DNA from: Terrimonas rubra
GTDB lineage: Bacteria > Bacteroidota > Bacteroidia > Chitinophagales > Chitinophagaceae
Length of the DNA stretch: 64,000 nt
NCBI RefSeq assembly: GCF_042686025.1
Contig: NZ_JBHUOZ010000003.1
Span: 1,302,001-1,366,000, forward strand
Direction: 5' to 3'
The position numbers were made by a program, and so were the translations under genes. How positions within the stretch are numbered: the first letter of the stretch is position 1; the number at the start of each line of letters is the position of its first letter. The notes beneath the pieces were generated by a model. It did no database searches, had not been told where the DNA came from, and saw only the letters and a list, made by a program, of their open reading frames with translations. Below, piece by piece: positions 1 through 9,331 of this stretch.

Positions 1-653
1 GCAACCGGTGCTTTTTTTACCTTAGCTTTTGTTGTTTTTGATTTTTTTGCAGTTACTTCAGCTTCTTCCGTTGTAGCAGCGGCTTCATCAGTTGTGTTGA
101 ACACCTGTAAAGGCTCCGCTTCATTAAACTTAGTACCTAATTGTATCTGCATAATATTATTATCCCTGTCATAATATAAAGTACCTTCTGGTAACAGGTT
201 TGCTTTAGGCGCTGTGGTTTTTTGTTTTTTCGCTTTAGGTGCTTCTTCTACTACAGCTTCTTCCGCTACCATATCTTTTACCGGCTCCTGTGCAGGGATT
301 TTATACACTGCAGGCGATTGTTTTAAAAAGGCTTTGATCTTTCCCTGTGGTAAACCCTCGATCCACACGATACCTTTATTATCTGCATCCTGTGTAACGG
401 TTACATGAGCGGCATTACCGTCTTTATCTTTTAATTCATACACACCAATAGCCGGGAAAATAGCTTCGTTGGTGATTGCTGCCGGCATGGGCAATAACTC
501 GGCTGATTTAGGTCTGTAATTCTGAGGAACTTCTACTGTTTTTGTTTGGGTGGTGGTTGGATTTTCTTCTTTTACGGGTGGCGTTTCCTGGGCAAAAGCA
601 ACGGCGTTCATTAATAAAGCTACAGCGGTTGCATAGATCACATTTCTTTTCAT
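1..653 (-). CDS. secreted protein of unknown function, 3' end off the window
   Basis: An open frame begins at the ATG at 653 and runs leftward without a stop to the window edge, giving 217 codons of a longer gene. It opens with a clear signal peptide (MKRNVIYATAVALLMNAVAFA, cleavage before QE). A Pro/Thr-rich linker follows, then about 110 residues that include a VTVTQDADNKGIVWIEGLP stretch. The last visible part is rich in Ala, Glu and Lys and ends in repeated Lys-Lys/Lys-Thr residues. I recognise no family. The start is well supported by the signal peptide, and the frame stays open for 650 bases. A periplasmic or surface protein with a charged C-terminal tail is likely. The tail could be artificially short because the end of the gene is missing. 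Confidence 0.75.
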   Translation of the reverse strand, partial: MKRNVIYATAVALLMNAVAFAQETPPVKEENPTTTQTKTVEVPQNYRPKSAELLPMPAAITNEAIFPAIGVYELKDKDGNAAHVTVTQDADNKGIVWIEGLPQGKIKAFLKQSPAVYKIPAQEPVKDMVAEEAVVEEAPKAKKQKTTAPKANLLPEGTLYYDRDNNIMQIQLGTKFNEAEPLQVFNTTDEAAATTEEAEVTAKKSKTTKAKVKKAPV

Positions 654-1145
654 ATACTTCAATTTTGTTTCAGATTTTGTGTTTTCATTCATACCCTTTA
701 AAATATTATGCCAAAAACTGTGTTTGGATAAAAAAAGTGAAGACTCCCGTTTAAAATGGCCCTAAAATAGTTATGCACGTTTGTGATTAAAACCGTGTAA
801 AGCTTCCGGCTTCCCACAAGCCCCTCCGGAATGTATTTGCCCGGCATTGCATTTTTTTAACATTTCGGGACCGGTAGTTGGGGCACTTCGCGGGGAGTAA
901 GAAAAAATGGTAAAGAATAGGGGGGAAGGCGGGAGGTTTGAAGACTGAAAAAATGGGGTGCAAGAAATGCCTGCCTGGGCCGGGGCAAAACGGGTCTGGT
1001 GACGGTAAAAGGGTAGCGGACGGAAGCCGGTGCAGTTACCTCAAAACTATAAAAATGTGAACAAAGAAACACTGGGGGCGTTTCTGTTTGGAAATCAGTA
1101 TCGGCTTTTGGATCGTATCTTTGCAGCCGTAAGCGAAAAACAATT
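654..1145. other. intergenic region with a purine-rich stretch
   Basis: This 492-bp gap lies between the leftward gene starting at 653 and uvrA. The part near 655-800 is AT-rich, as expected for a divergent promoter region. From about 880 to 1075 the plus strand is strikingly rich in G and A, with several runs of four to six G. Frames in this stretch have odd composition and no homology that I recognise. No tRNA or known riboswitch pattern is visible. It may be an unannotated RNA or simply a biased leader. Confidence 0.4.
1116..1123 (+). promoter_or_regulatory. possible -7 box upstream of uvrA
   Basis: TATCTTTG matches the Bacteroidota -7 consensus TAnnTTTG and lies 22 nt before the uvrA ATG. 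The nearest TTG upstream (1088-1090) leaves a 25-nt spacer, longer than usual, so only the -7 half is well supported. Confidence 0.35.
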
Positions 1146-3986
1146 ATGGCTAAAAGTGCGGATCAAAAAACGAACAACCAGGAAATAGCAGTGATGGGTG
1201 CCAAAGTGCACAATCTCAAAAATATCAGTCTAAATATTCCCAAGAATAAATTAGTGGTGGTTACCGGCATCAGCGGCAGCGGAAAATCGTCGCTTGCCTT
1301 TGATACCATTTATGCTGAAGGACAGCGCCGTTATATGGAAACATTCGGCGCCTATGCCCGCCAGTTCATTGGCGATATGGAAAGACCCGATGTTGATAAG
1401 ATAACCGGCTTATCACCGGTGATATCGATTGAACAGAAGACAACCAATAAAAATCCAAGATCTACGGTGGGTACCATTACCGAGCTGTATGATTTTTTCA
1501 GGTTATTGTATGCCCGTATAGGTGAAGCTTATTCGTACAATACGGGTAAGCGCATGGTGAAGTGGAGCGAAGAACAGATCGTAAATGATATACTGGAAAA
1601 GTATGCCGGACAAAAGATAACCATACTGGCGCCAATGATCCGTGGCCGTAAAGGACATTACCGGGAATTGTTCGAAGATATACGCAAGAAAGGGTTTTTA
1701 AAAGTAAGGGTGGATGGTGAGATACAGGATGTAGTAGCAAAAATGCAGGTAGATCGGTATAAGGTACATGATATTGAGTTGGTGATCGACCGCATGGAAG
1801 TGTCGGATGAATTAAGGACCCGGTTGAGCCAGAGTACACAGCAGGGGTTGAAAACAGGCAAGGACCTGTTATTTATTTTAGTGAACGATACCAATAAACT
1901 GGTACAATACAGTAAGATGCTGATGTGTGAGGATACCGGCATTAGTTATGAAGAACCCTCGCCTAATTCCTTTTCTTTTAACTCACCTTACGGAGCCTGT
2001 CCTACCTGCCGGGGTTTGGGTACTACTTATTCCATTAATATGGATGCTGTAATACCGGACAGGACGGTAACCATTAAAGACGGCGGTATAGTGCCGGTAG
2101 GTGAGGAAAGAGATGCGCATATTTATAAGCAGGTACAGGCACTGGCCAAGAAGAATAAGATACCCCTGAATAAACCCATTGCGGAGATACCGGAAAAATT
2201 GCTGAACCTGATATTGTTTGGTAATGAAGGTGGGGATGTAACGGATACGGATTATGACCAGTACCAGTATGATCCGCAGGCGCCTTTTGAAGGGGTGGTG
2301 AATATGCTGAACCGGTGGTTTCATGGGAATACCACGGAAAATATTAAAGAGTGGGCCGAACAGTATATGCAAACCCAAACCTGCGAAAGCTGTGGTGGTG
2401 CCCGGTTAAAAAAAGAAAGTCTTTGGTTCAAGATAGCAGGCCGGAATATATCCGAGTTAAGTGATATGAATCTGGATAACCTGGCGGCCTGGTTGGATGG
2501 TATTGAATTACGGATTGATAACCGCCAGAAAACCATTGGTAAGGATATATTAAAAGAGATAAGGGAACGGTTACAGTTTTTGCTGGATGTGGGATTAACC
2601 TACCTGGCCTTGAGCCGTACTTCCCGCACATTAAGTGGTGGTGAATCGCAGCGTATACGCCTGGCCACACAGATAGGCTCGCAGTTGCGCGGTATAACGT
2701 ATATATTGGATGAACCCTCTATTGGTTTGCACCAGCGGGATAATCATAAACTGATACAGGCTTTACAATCCTTACGGGATATAGGTAACAGCCTGATAGT
2801 AGTGGAGCATGATAAGGATATAATGCTGGCGGCAGATTATTTAATTGATATTGGTCCCAAAGCCGGTATACATGGCGGTAAAGTAGTAGCAGAAGGTTTA
2901 CCCAAGGATATTGTAAAACTGGATACCATTACGGCCGGTTACCTGAATGGCAGCAATAAGATTGAAACACCTGCTGTCCGCAGGAAAGGGAATGGTAAGA
3001 GCCTGGATATTAAAGGGGCAACGGGGAATAATTTACAAAATGTATCAGTGAGTTTCCCCCTGGGAAAGATGATCGTGGTAACGGGGGTAAGCGGCAGCGG
3101 CAAATCGACACTGATCAATGAAACCCTGTACCCGATACTATCGCAGCATGCCTATAAATCCAAGCAGGCGCCCCTGCCTTATAAATCGGTAAAAGGATTA
3201 GAACATATTGATAAAGTGATTGAGATAGACCAGCTACCGATCGGACGTACACCAAGAAGTAACCCGGCTACTTACTGCGGCTTTTTTACTGATATACGGA
3301 CTTTGTTTGCTTCCTTACCCGAAGCAAAAATAAGAGGGTATAATGCGGGCCGTTTTTCGTTTAATGTAAAGAGTGGCCGTTGCGAAGTTTGTGAAGGGGG
3401 CGGTATGCGGGTGATAGAAATGAATTTTTTACCCGATGTATATGTGCCTTGTGAGAAGTGTAATGGTAAACGATATAACCGCGAAACACTGGAGATACGG
3501 TACAAAGGTAAATCCATTGCCGATGTACTGGAGATGACCGTGGAAGATGCAGTTCAGTTTTTTCAGCCGGTGCCTTATATATACCGTAAAATAAAAGTGT
3601 TGGAAGAGGTAGGCTTGGGTTATATTACTCTGGGCCAATCGGCTGTAACCCTTAGTGGCGGTGAAGCACAGCGTGTGAAGCTGTCTACTGAATTAGGCAA
3701 AAGAGATACCGGTAAAACCTTTTATATACTGGATGAACCTACTACCGGTTTACATTTCGAGGATATAAAACACTTGTTGCATATATTGACCCAACTGGTA
3801 GAAAAAGGAAATACGGTATTAGTGATTGAACATAATATGGACGTGATAAAAATGGCCGATCATATTATTGATATTGGCCCCGAAGGCGGTGATGGCGGTG
3901 GCCAGGTATTGTTTGAGGGTACACCGGAGAAGTTAGTAAAGGTGAAAGAAAGCCATACGGCGATGTACCTGAAGACTGAATTGTAA
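1146..3986 (+). CDS. uvrA: excinuclease ABC subunit A (UvrA)
   Basis: This is the DNA-damage recognition ATPase of nucleotide excision repair. It dimerises, loads UvrB at bulky lesions and then leaves. The 946 residues match the usual family length. Visible are the first Walker A (GISGSGKSS, residues 41-49) and zinc-binding cysteine pairs CPTC and CESC in the first half. The first ABC signature LSGGESQR is followed by ILDEPSIGLH. The second half has Walker A GVSGSGKST near residue 648, the C-terminal zinc module CEVC...CEKC, the second signature LSGGEAQR and ILDEPTTGLH. All catalytic elements look intact. The gene stands alone, with a terminator hairpin about 60 bases after the stop. No SOS-type operator was recognised upstream. 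Confidence 0.97.
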   Translation: MAKSADQKTNNQEIAVMGAKVHNLKNISLNIPKNKLVVVTGISGSGKSSLAFDTIYAEGQRRYMETFGAYARQFIGDMERPDVDKITGLSPVISIEQKTTNKNPRSTVGTITELYDFFRLLYARIGEAYSYNTGKRMVKWSEEQIVNDILEKYAGQKITILAPMIRGRKGHYRELFEDIRKKGFLKVRVDGEIQDVVAKMQVDRYKVHDIELVIDRMEVSDELRTRLSQSTQQGLKTGKDLLFILVNDTNKLVQYSKMLMCEDTGISYEEPSPNSFSFNSPYGACPTCRGLGTTYSINMDAVIPDRTVTIKDGGIVPVGEERDAHIYKQVQALAKKNKIPLNKPIAEIPEKLLNLILFGNEGGDVTDTDYDQYQYDPQAPFEGVVNMLNRWFHGNTTENIKEWAEQYMQTQTCESCGGARLKKESLWFKIAGRNISELSDMNLDNLAAWLDGIELRIDNRQKTIGKDILKEIRERLQFLLDVGLTYLALSRTSRTLSGGESQRIRLATQIGSQLRGITYILDEPSIGLHQRDNHKLIQALQSLRDIGNSLIVVEHDKDIMLAADYLIDIGPKAGIHGGKVVAEGLPKDIVKLDTITAGYLNGSNKIETPAVRRKGNGKSLDIKGATGNNLQNVSVSFPLGKMIVVTGVSGSGKSTLINETLYPILSQHAYKSKQAPLPYKSVKGLEHIDKVIEIDQLPIGRTPRSNPATYCGFFTDIRTLFASLPEAKIRGYNAGRFSFNVKSGRCEVCEGGGMRVIEMNFLPDVYVPCEKCNGKRYNRETLEIRYKGKSIADVLEMTVEDAVQFFQPVPYIYRKIKVLEEVGLGYITLGQSAVTLSGGEAQRVKLSTELGKRDTGKTFYILDEPTTGLHFEDIKHLLHILTQLVEKGNTVLVIEHNMDVIKMADHIIDIGPEGGDGGGQVLFEGTPEKLVKVKESHTAMYLKTEL

Positions 3987-4043
3987 AGTTATATTCCATT
4001 ACCATTACTATGGACCATAAGAAGAACCCTGGGGTATAAAAAT

Positions 4044-4071
4044 AAAAAAGAGGTTTGATAGCCTCTTTTTT
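4044..4071 (+). terminator. intrinsic terminator after uvrA
   Basis: A perfect 10-bp inverted repeat (AAAAAAGAGG / CCTCTTTTTT) encloses an 8-nt loop, with a T-run on the plus strand. It lies 57 bases beyond the uvrA stop. Confidence 0.75.
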
Positions 4072-4454
4072 ATTAAATAGTTTTCAGGTTGGGTATAATG
4101 ATAAATCTTTGGGGGAATAATGGTTAAATCCCGTAGGAAACAGGGAGCATCAGAAAATCTTTTCGGGTGTGGTATGGTACCATGTTTTTCATCCGGATAT
4201 ATTGGATTTTACATGAAGTCCCTGTTAGTACGGGTCCTTAGTTATGAGAAAAAAAAGAACTGCCAAAGAAAAATCCGGTAAAAATGAAATGACAACGTTT
4301 AATAAAATTTTTAAAAAGAAAGACCAATAGAGAACGGATTAGGTTTATTCAACCAGGGTATCAGATTTTATTAAAGTATCAGTTCATATAATTTACCGGA
4401 CAAAGTGGTTTTTGTGGTTAATACAGTATGTGCGACTTATAAAAGGGTACCTGA
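4072..4454. other. intergenic region, nothing recognised
   Basis: About 380 bp of AT-rich DNA lies between the uvrA terminator and the 3' end of the leftward barrel gene. I see no convincing reading frame, RNA or repeat. A 10-bp palindrome (ATGGTACCAT, 4174-4183) is too short to interpret. Confidence 0.4.
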
Positions 4455-5429
4455 TTAATAAAATACCGGGCATCTCAACTGCTTGCGGGCACGTTTGTTA
4501 GGTGTATCACCTTCATTGAAACGGATACCTACTTTCAACAGTGTTGAGAAAAATGAGTCATTGTCTTTAGGGTCACCACGCTGAACACCTTCACTGTTAC
4601 CAGGGTTGGAACCCGGGGTGTTGTTTAACTGGCGGTAGTGCATTTGTTTGGCTAATGCCGCCTGGTCAGGTGACAAGTAAGTATCAAAATGAATAGGGTC
4701 GATATAATTTTTACTTACATCATCAATATAGTCTGTAAACAACTGACGGTGTAATAATTCAAGGCCAACATACATTTTATCCGTTACGTAATATTTAATA
4801 CCCAGGCCCATTGGTATCTCCAGCTGGAAAAGACTGTAAGGCTTCCTGTCGGGGTATTCGGCCATTCCCTGGCCCTCGGTTCTTAAGGGTTGTAAGGCTA
4901 CCCAGTTCCCGTTATTATCTTTGGCTTTTGGATTAAACCTGAAACCGCCGATACCGATCACCCCGTAGGGTCTTAATTTGCCTTTTAAACCATCGTAACG
5001 CTCCAGGAAAACAGTAGGGTATACTTCGGCAGCTACATAGGCTTCCCAGATATGAGATTTAAAATGAAGATTCCTGTTGATACGGTAAATTTCATCACCC
5101 CCTTTGTTTGGAGCCTGTGCGTCATTACCCTCTACCACACCATGATTCAATGCTAAACGAAAGTTCAGCCATTCATTGGGATGATAAGAAAGGTAGGCAC
5201 TTGTAGCCAGTTTTGTCAATGGAAGGTCAATGTCTTTAATAAAGCCTCTACCGGTTCCGGCAGATCCACCCAGGTCACCTAAAAAAAACATAGGGCCAAG
5301 GCCGATGCCGGCTTCTAAATTTCCATTTTGACTAAAAACAGACTGGGCTTTTGATTGGGGGGAATAGAAAAAGGAGCATACAGCAATACTCAGCACGCAT
5401 AGGCGTGCTTTCAAAATAGCTCGGTTCAT
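4455..5429 (-). CDS. outer-membrane beta-barrel protein, PorG/DUF6089-like
   Basis: This is a predicted outer-membrane barrel of 324 residues with a signal peptide (residues 1-28, ending SKA before QS). The mature start EAGIGLGPMFFLGDLGGS resembles the opening of the DUF6089 family. That family includes PorG of the type IX secretion system: a first strand, then a Y/FLGDLGG turn. Alternating hydrophobic and aromatic strands recur through the chain (VGIRF, YGVIGIGGFRF, MGLGIKYYV, MYVGLELLHRQLFTDYIDDV), as expected for an 8-10 strand barrel. It ends in RKQLRCPVFY, a basic and cysteine-containing tail. A structural or T9SS-associated role is likely but not proven, and a generic porin-like protein is the alternative. 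The gene is monocistronic, with no close neighbour on its strand. Confidence 0.65.
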   Translation of the reverse strand: MNRAILKARLCVLSIAVCSFFYSPQSKAQSVFSQNGNLEAGIGLGPMFFLGDLGGSAGTGRGFIKDIDLPLTKLATSAYLSYHPNEWLNFRLALNHGVVEGNDAQAPNKGGDEIYRINRNLHFKSHIWEAYVAAEVYPTVFLERYDGLKGKLRPYGVIGIGGFRFNPKAKDNNGNWVALQPLRTEGQGMAEYPDRKPYSLFQLEIPMGLGIKYYVTDKMYVGLELLHRQLFTDYIDDVSKNYIDPIHFDTYLSPDQAALAKQMHYRQLNNTPGSNPGNSEGVQRGDPKDNDSFFSTLLKVGIRFNEGDTPNKRARKQLRCPVFY

Positions 5430-5593
5430 AGATATCAGATTTTCGGTTTCTCTTATTGGTTTCGGATGCTAAATTAGAGAAAGCTCAAATCCTGACAAGA
5501 ATTGATATAATTTTTTTTAAGTATTTGGTCTTTTTCTGCGTGTAGTACTTCGTTAATTTACGAGTACCGGCATGTGTTTATACTTTTTCAGGC

Positions 5594-6052
5594 TCAGGAA
5601 CGCAACATTTTTATATGGTCAATACCGTCTTCATCATAAATATCACTTACCTGTGCAAAGCCGAAAGATTCGTAAAATTTTTTCAAATATAACTGGGCTC
5701 CTATCTTAATGGCTGTTTCTCCATATAACTGTAAAGTAGCGTCAATACTACGTTGTACCAGTTCTTTTCCATAACCGGAACCTCTTGTTTCGCCGGCAGT
5801 GGCAATGCGGCCGATAGATGGTTCAATATAGGATAAACCGGGCGGTACGATCCTGGAGCAGGCAATTGTTTTATTATCCTGTTCAGCAAACAGGTGAAAA
5901 CACTCGTTGTCTTTTCCGTCGAGATCAAGGTACACACAGTTTTGCTCCACCACAAAGACCTCTGAACGAAGGCGAAGTATATTGTATAATTGAACAGGTG
6001 TAAGATCGTTGAAGTGTATGAGTTGCCAGCTGGCCTGTTGATCAGTAGTCAT
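5594..6052 (-). CDS. elaA: GNAT acetyltransferase of the ElaA family
   Basis: A predicted acetyl-CoA-dependent N-acyltransferase of 152 residues, the usual ElaA length. The N-terminal signature LYNILRLRSEVFVVEQNC with YLDLDGKD is characteristic of ElaA. IGRIATAGETRGSGYGKELV is the acetyl-CoA pyrophosphate-binding motif (R/Q-x-x-G-x-G/A). FYESFGF is the usual C-terminal GNAT element. The substrate is unknown. The start overlaps the last 11 bases of rarA in another frame, so the two genes are almost certainly co-transcribed and may be translationally coupled. The assignment of family is firm; the biological role is not. Confidence 0.88.
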   Translation of the reverse strand: MTTDQQASWQLIHFNDLTPVQLYNILRLRSEVFVVEQNCVYLDLDGKDNECFHLFAEQDNKTIACSRIVPPGLSYIEPSIGRIATAGETRGSGYGKELVQRSIDATLQLYGETAIKIGAQLYLKKFYESFGFAQVSDIYDEDGIDHIKMLRS

Positions 6053-7307
6053 ATTTATCTTTCCACAGTTTTTTTAAATAGTTTCTTAATTCATTTTCCC
6101 TGGCATTGTTACCCGGTTCGTAAAATTTGGTGCCTGCTATTTTATCAGGGAGAAATTCCTGGTTAACAAAGTTGTTATCATAGTTGTGTGCATATTGGTA
6201 ATCGGCGCCATAATCCAGCTTTTTCATCAGTTGGGTAGGGGCGTTGCGTAAATGCAGGGGAACAGGCAGATCGCCTGTTTTTTGTACCATGGCCGCTGCA
6301 CTGCCAATAGCCATATAGGAGGCATTACTCTTGGCCGAACTGGCTAAATACACAGCACATTGTGATAAGATGATACGGGATTCGGGGTTGCCTACTTTAT
6401 TAACGGCTTCAAAAGTGGCATTGGCCAGCAACAAGGCATTGGGATTGGCATTGCCTATATCTTCACTGGCCAATATTACTAAACGGCGGGCTATGAATTT
6501 AATGTCCTCACCGCCATCCAGCATACGGGCCAGCCAGTACACTGCTCCATTGGGATCGCTGCCACGGATGGATTTTATAAAAGCGGAAATAATATCATAA
6601 TGCTGTTCCCCGGCTTTATCATATAAAGCTACTTTCCGTTGCGCAATTTTCATTACCTGCTCATCGGTAATAATGGTTTGACCCTGTTCATTAAAAGGGG
6701 TACTGGTTACTACCAGTTCAAATAAGTTGAGTAGTTTACGGGCGTCGCCACCTGAGATGTTCAACAGGGCAGCTGTTTCCTGCAACTGTACTTTTTTTAC
6801 TTTAATATATTCATCCTTTTCCATGGCCTTATGCAATAAAGCAATAAGATCATCCGGATCCAGTGCTTTCAATACATATACCTGTGAGCGGCTTAATAAG
6901 GCGCTGTTAACCTCAAAGGAAGGGTTTTCGGTAGTTGCGCCAATGAGGGTGACCGTGCCTTTTTCTACAGCACCTAATAATGCATCCTGCTGGCTTTTAT
7001 TAAAGCGGTGGATCTCATCAATAAACAGGATAGCATTATGCGCATGCCTGGCATGGTCAATTACCTCCCGGATATCTTTTACACCTGAGCTGATGGCACT
7101 GAGGGTGAAGAAAGGAACTGATAAAGTATTCGCGATGATATTGGCCAGGGTGGTTTTACCGGTGCCCGGCGGCCCCCAGAGGATCATGGAAGGGATCTTA
7201 CCTGCTTCAATCGCTGTGCGTAAAATACTGCCCTTGCCAACAAGATGTTCTTGTCCGGTAAGTTCGTCCAAATTGGCGGGTCTGATTCTTTCGGCGAGGG
7301 GAGTCAT
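6042..7307 (-). CDS. rarA: replication-associated recombination AAA+ ATPase RarA/MgsA
   Basis: A clamp-loader-like AAA+ ATPase acting at stalled replication forks; the family is also called MgsA, and WHIP/WRNIP1 in eukaryotes. The 421 residues fit the family. Visible features are the N-terminal PLAERIRPANLDELTGQEHL, Walker A GPPGTGKTT (residues 45-53), Walker B LFIDEIHRFN, the sensor stretch LIGATTENPSFEVNSALLSR, and the tetramerisation and C-terminal region with SDPNGAVYWLARMLDGGED and ASEDIGNA. All core motifs are intact. The gene heads a two-gene unit with elaA, whose ATG lies inside its last codons. It ends in a lysine-rich tail. Confidence 0.95.
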   Translation of the reverse strand: MTPLAERIRPANLDELTGQEHLVGKGSILRTAIEAGKIPSMILWGPPGTGKTTLANIIANTLSVPFFTLSAISSGVKDIREVIDHARHAHNAILFIDEIHRFNKSQQDALLGAVEKGTVTLIGATTENPSFEVNSALLSRSQVYVLKALDPDDLIALLHKAMEKDEYIKVKKVQLQETAALLNISGGDARKLLNLFELVVTSTPFNEQGQTIITDEQVMKIAQRKVALYDKAGEQHYDIISAFIKSIRGSDPNGAVYWLARMLDGGEDIKFIARRLVILASEDIGNANPNALLLANATFEAVNKVGNPESRIILSQCAVYLASSAKSNASYMAIGSAAAMVQKTGDLPVPLHLRNAPTQLMKKLDYGADYQYAHNYDNNFVNQEFLPDKIAGTKFYEPGNNARENELRNYLKKLWKDKYDY

Positions 7308-7390
7308 TAATAATCATTTAAACTATATGTAAAGGTCACATTTTTTTAGCAATCGGAGGGTATAATTGCTATTAAATTTAGTTTTTTTGC

Positions 7391-7444
7391 TGAACCGTGT
7401 TACAACAGCCGAAGTGTGCGACGCAAGGAACGATGCCCAAAGAA
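7391..7444 (+). repeat. dispersed intergenic repeat, copy 1 (ACGCAAGGAACGAT family)
   Basis: The segment contains GTGTTACAACAGCC and, downstream, GCAAGGAACGAT followed by CCCAAAGAA. The same blocks recur in rearranged order at 36238-36302, and the GCGACGC core recurs inverted at 48274-48296. It lies in the gap between rarA and the protease terminator and is not coding. Confidence 0.55.
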
Positions 7445-7465
7445 CCATATGCCCGGCCCTAAATA

Positions 7466-7491
7466 AAAAGACCGGCAAAAACCGGTCTTTT
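7466..7491 (-). terminator. intrinsic terminator after the subtilisin-like protease gene
   Basis: The perfect inverted repeat AAAAGACCGG / CCGGTCTTTT has a 6-nt loop and lies 24 bases beyond the protease stop at 7516. On the minus strand the stem ends in a T-run. Confidence 0.75.
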
Positions 7492-7515
7492 AAAATTATA
7501 GTAAGGCTTATTAAA

Positions 7516-9207
7516 TTAGTCTTTAGCTTTTGGCTTAACAGACGATTTAACAGGCGCTTTAGTTTCTTTACGTTCACCTTTTAAGGTAGAGGCTATTTTG
7601 ATAGCTTCATAGGCATTAACGATTCCACCGTTACGGCTTAATTCACTGAAATCAACTTCTTCTTTGGTACCGGGGTCCAATACTTTGCCATTAGGTACGG
7701 TAACCGATTTTTCAATCGCATATTTTACCTGCTCGGCAGTAAGTTTAGGATAGTAGTTTAAAATAAATGCCGCTAAACCTGCCACCACGGGTGAAGCCAT
7801 ACTGGTACCCTGTAAATTGGCATAAGTATTACCACCCGGAACGGTTGCATAGATCTTCACACCGGGCGCAAAAACGTCCACTTCTTTTTTACCGTAGTTA
7901 GAGAAGTTAGCGGTTAAACCACCTTCTTTAATGCTCAGGCTGGGTCCGCTGGCACCAACAGTGATCCAGTTAGAAGCACGCTGGCCGTTTTCATAAACCG
8001 GGGTAGGGAAGTTAAAAGTGGTATCCAGGTTTTTAGCACTGTTACCGGCCGCATGTACCAGTAATACACCTTTGCTTTGTGCATATTGAACCGCTTCATC
8101 CACCCATTTTTTTTCAGGAGAGTAGGATTTACCAAAGCTCATGTTAATGATCCTGGCGCCATTATCTACTGCATAACGGATAGCAAGGGCAATGTCTTTA
8201 TCATGCTCGTCACCATCAGGTACAGCTCTCACCGTCATAATTTTTACATTATCGGCTACACCATCCATACCTACACCGTTGTTACGGGCAGCGGCAATAA
8301 TACCTGAAACGTGTGTGCCGTGCATAGCGGCACTGTTAGATACCATCAAGTTGTTGTTGCCGTAAAAACGGTCATTGATGTCATTGTAGTTATCGTTTAC
8401 AACATTCCCCCTGTAATTGGTAGGTGGAGTGTCCACTGCTTTTAATTTTTCCACTTCACCGGATAACTGGTTCAGGATGGCCACATTGCTGATCTCATCT
8501 GTTTCGTTCATTTTACATAAAGAAAGCAGTTGTCCTTTTGCTTTTAAAGCCGCGGCATTGGTGGTGGTATAGGTAGCCAGGTCTTTACAGGTATATTCCT
8601 CTTTATCTAATTCTTTTTTAATCACACTGTCGCCATCCAGCAGGGTTTTATACATACGGTTTAACATCATCACCGAAAAAGCATCCATTTCGCCGGCTAC
8701 TTCTTCTTTGGCCATGGCCCACATTTCATATTCCTTTGCTTCGGCACCGGTAAAACTGCTGGCAGATTTACCCTCGAATTTGGCTTTGTATTTATGGTAT
8801 ACCCTTGCTGCTTCGTAGGAGTCCTTATCAACATTGGTATTGTTTTTACCACCCAGGAAGTTCCAGCCGTGTACATCATCTACATAGCCATTGTTATCAT
8901 CATCAATACCATTACCCGGAATTTCTTTGGTGTTTACCCATAATACCGATTTCAGGTCCTCGTGCAGGGTATCAATACCCGAATCAATTACGGCTACAAT
9001 AACCGGCTCACTTTTTAGCTTTTTAGCTTTCACAAAAGCATAAGCTTTGTCCATACTGATACCATAGTATCCACTATCCTTACTGTCCAATAAATGCCAG
9101 CCTTGTGGTACGTCCTTTTTCTGGGCTACCAGGTTTAAGCTAAACAGGCCAGCGGCAATAAATAAAGCAAATCGTTTGAAAGAATTAATCATATTGTGTC
9201 TTTTCAT
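7516..9207 (-). CDS. secreted S8 (subtilisin-like) serine protease
   Basis: An exported endopeptidase of 563 residues. The signal peptide covers residues 1-29 (ending LNLVAQ); Met6 (MINSF, base 9192) is an equally good start. The catalytic triad is readable: Asp75 in AVIDSGID, His296 in HGTHVSGI, and Ser469 in GTSMASPVVAG. The oxyanion Asn region is VHAAGNSA. About 220 residues separate Asp and His, against 30-40 in subtilisin. This insert contains an acidic NGIDDDNNGYVDD stretch that could bind calcium, and a Lys/Glu-rich helical part. Similar inserts occur in Bacteroidota S8 proteases. There is no type IX sorting domain; the C-terminus is a short Lys/Pro-rich tail. The gene is monocistronic with its own terminator. 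Substrate unknown. Confidence 0.93.
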   Translation of the reverse strand: MKRHNMINSFKRFALFIAAGLFSLNLVAQKKDVPQGWHLLDSKDSGYYGISMDKAYAFVKAKKLKSEPVIVAVIDSGIDTLHEDLKSVLWVNTKEIPGNGIDDDNNGYVDDVHGWNFLGGKNNTNVDKDSYEAARVYHKYKAKFEGKSASSFTGAEAKEYEMWAMAKEEVAGEMDAFSVMMLNRMYKTLLDGDSVIKKELDKEEYTCKDLATYTTTNAAALKAKGQLLSLCKMNETDEISNVAILNQLSGEVEKLKAVDTPPTNYRGNVVNDNYNDINDRFYGNNNLMVSNSAAMHGTHVSGIIAAARNNGVGMDGVADNVKIMTVRAVPDGDEHDKDIALAIRYAVDNGARIINMSFGKSYSPEKKWVDEAVQYAQSKGVLLVHAAGNSAKNLDTTFNFPTPVYENGQRASNWITVGASGPSLSIKEGGLTANFSNYGKKEVDVFAPGVKIYATVPGGNTYANLQGTSMASPVVAGLAAFILNYYPKLTAEQVKYAIEKSVTVPNGKVLDPGTKEEVDFSELSRNGGIVNAYEAIKIASTLKGERKETKAPVKSSVKPKAKD

Positions 9208-9269
9208 GCTACAAATTTGATAAATATGCGAAATTAATGTTTACCATTCATACATTTTTACAAAACAAA

Positions 9270-9301
9270 AAAACCTCTGTTTTATTTATAACAGAGGTTT
9301 T
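9270..9301 (-). terminator. intrinsic terminator after the OmpA/TSP3 gene
   Basis: The inverted repeat AAAACCTCTGTT / AACAGAGGTTTT has an 8-nt loop and lies 30 bases past the stop at 9332. It is symmetric, so it could also work on the other strand. Confidence 0.75.
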
Positions 9302-9331
9302 GGTTATGTTGTTGACGGAAAACTGCCTGGT

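Noticed and set aside
857..1072. Leftward open frame of 71 residues upstream of uvrA
   Set aside because: Its Pro/Phe/Leu-rich composition results from the purine-rich DNA. No family resemblance or start context supports it.
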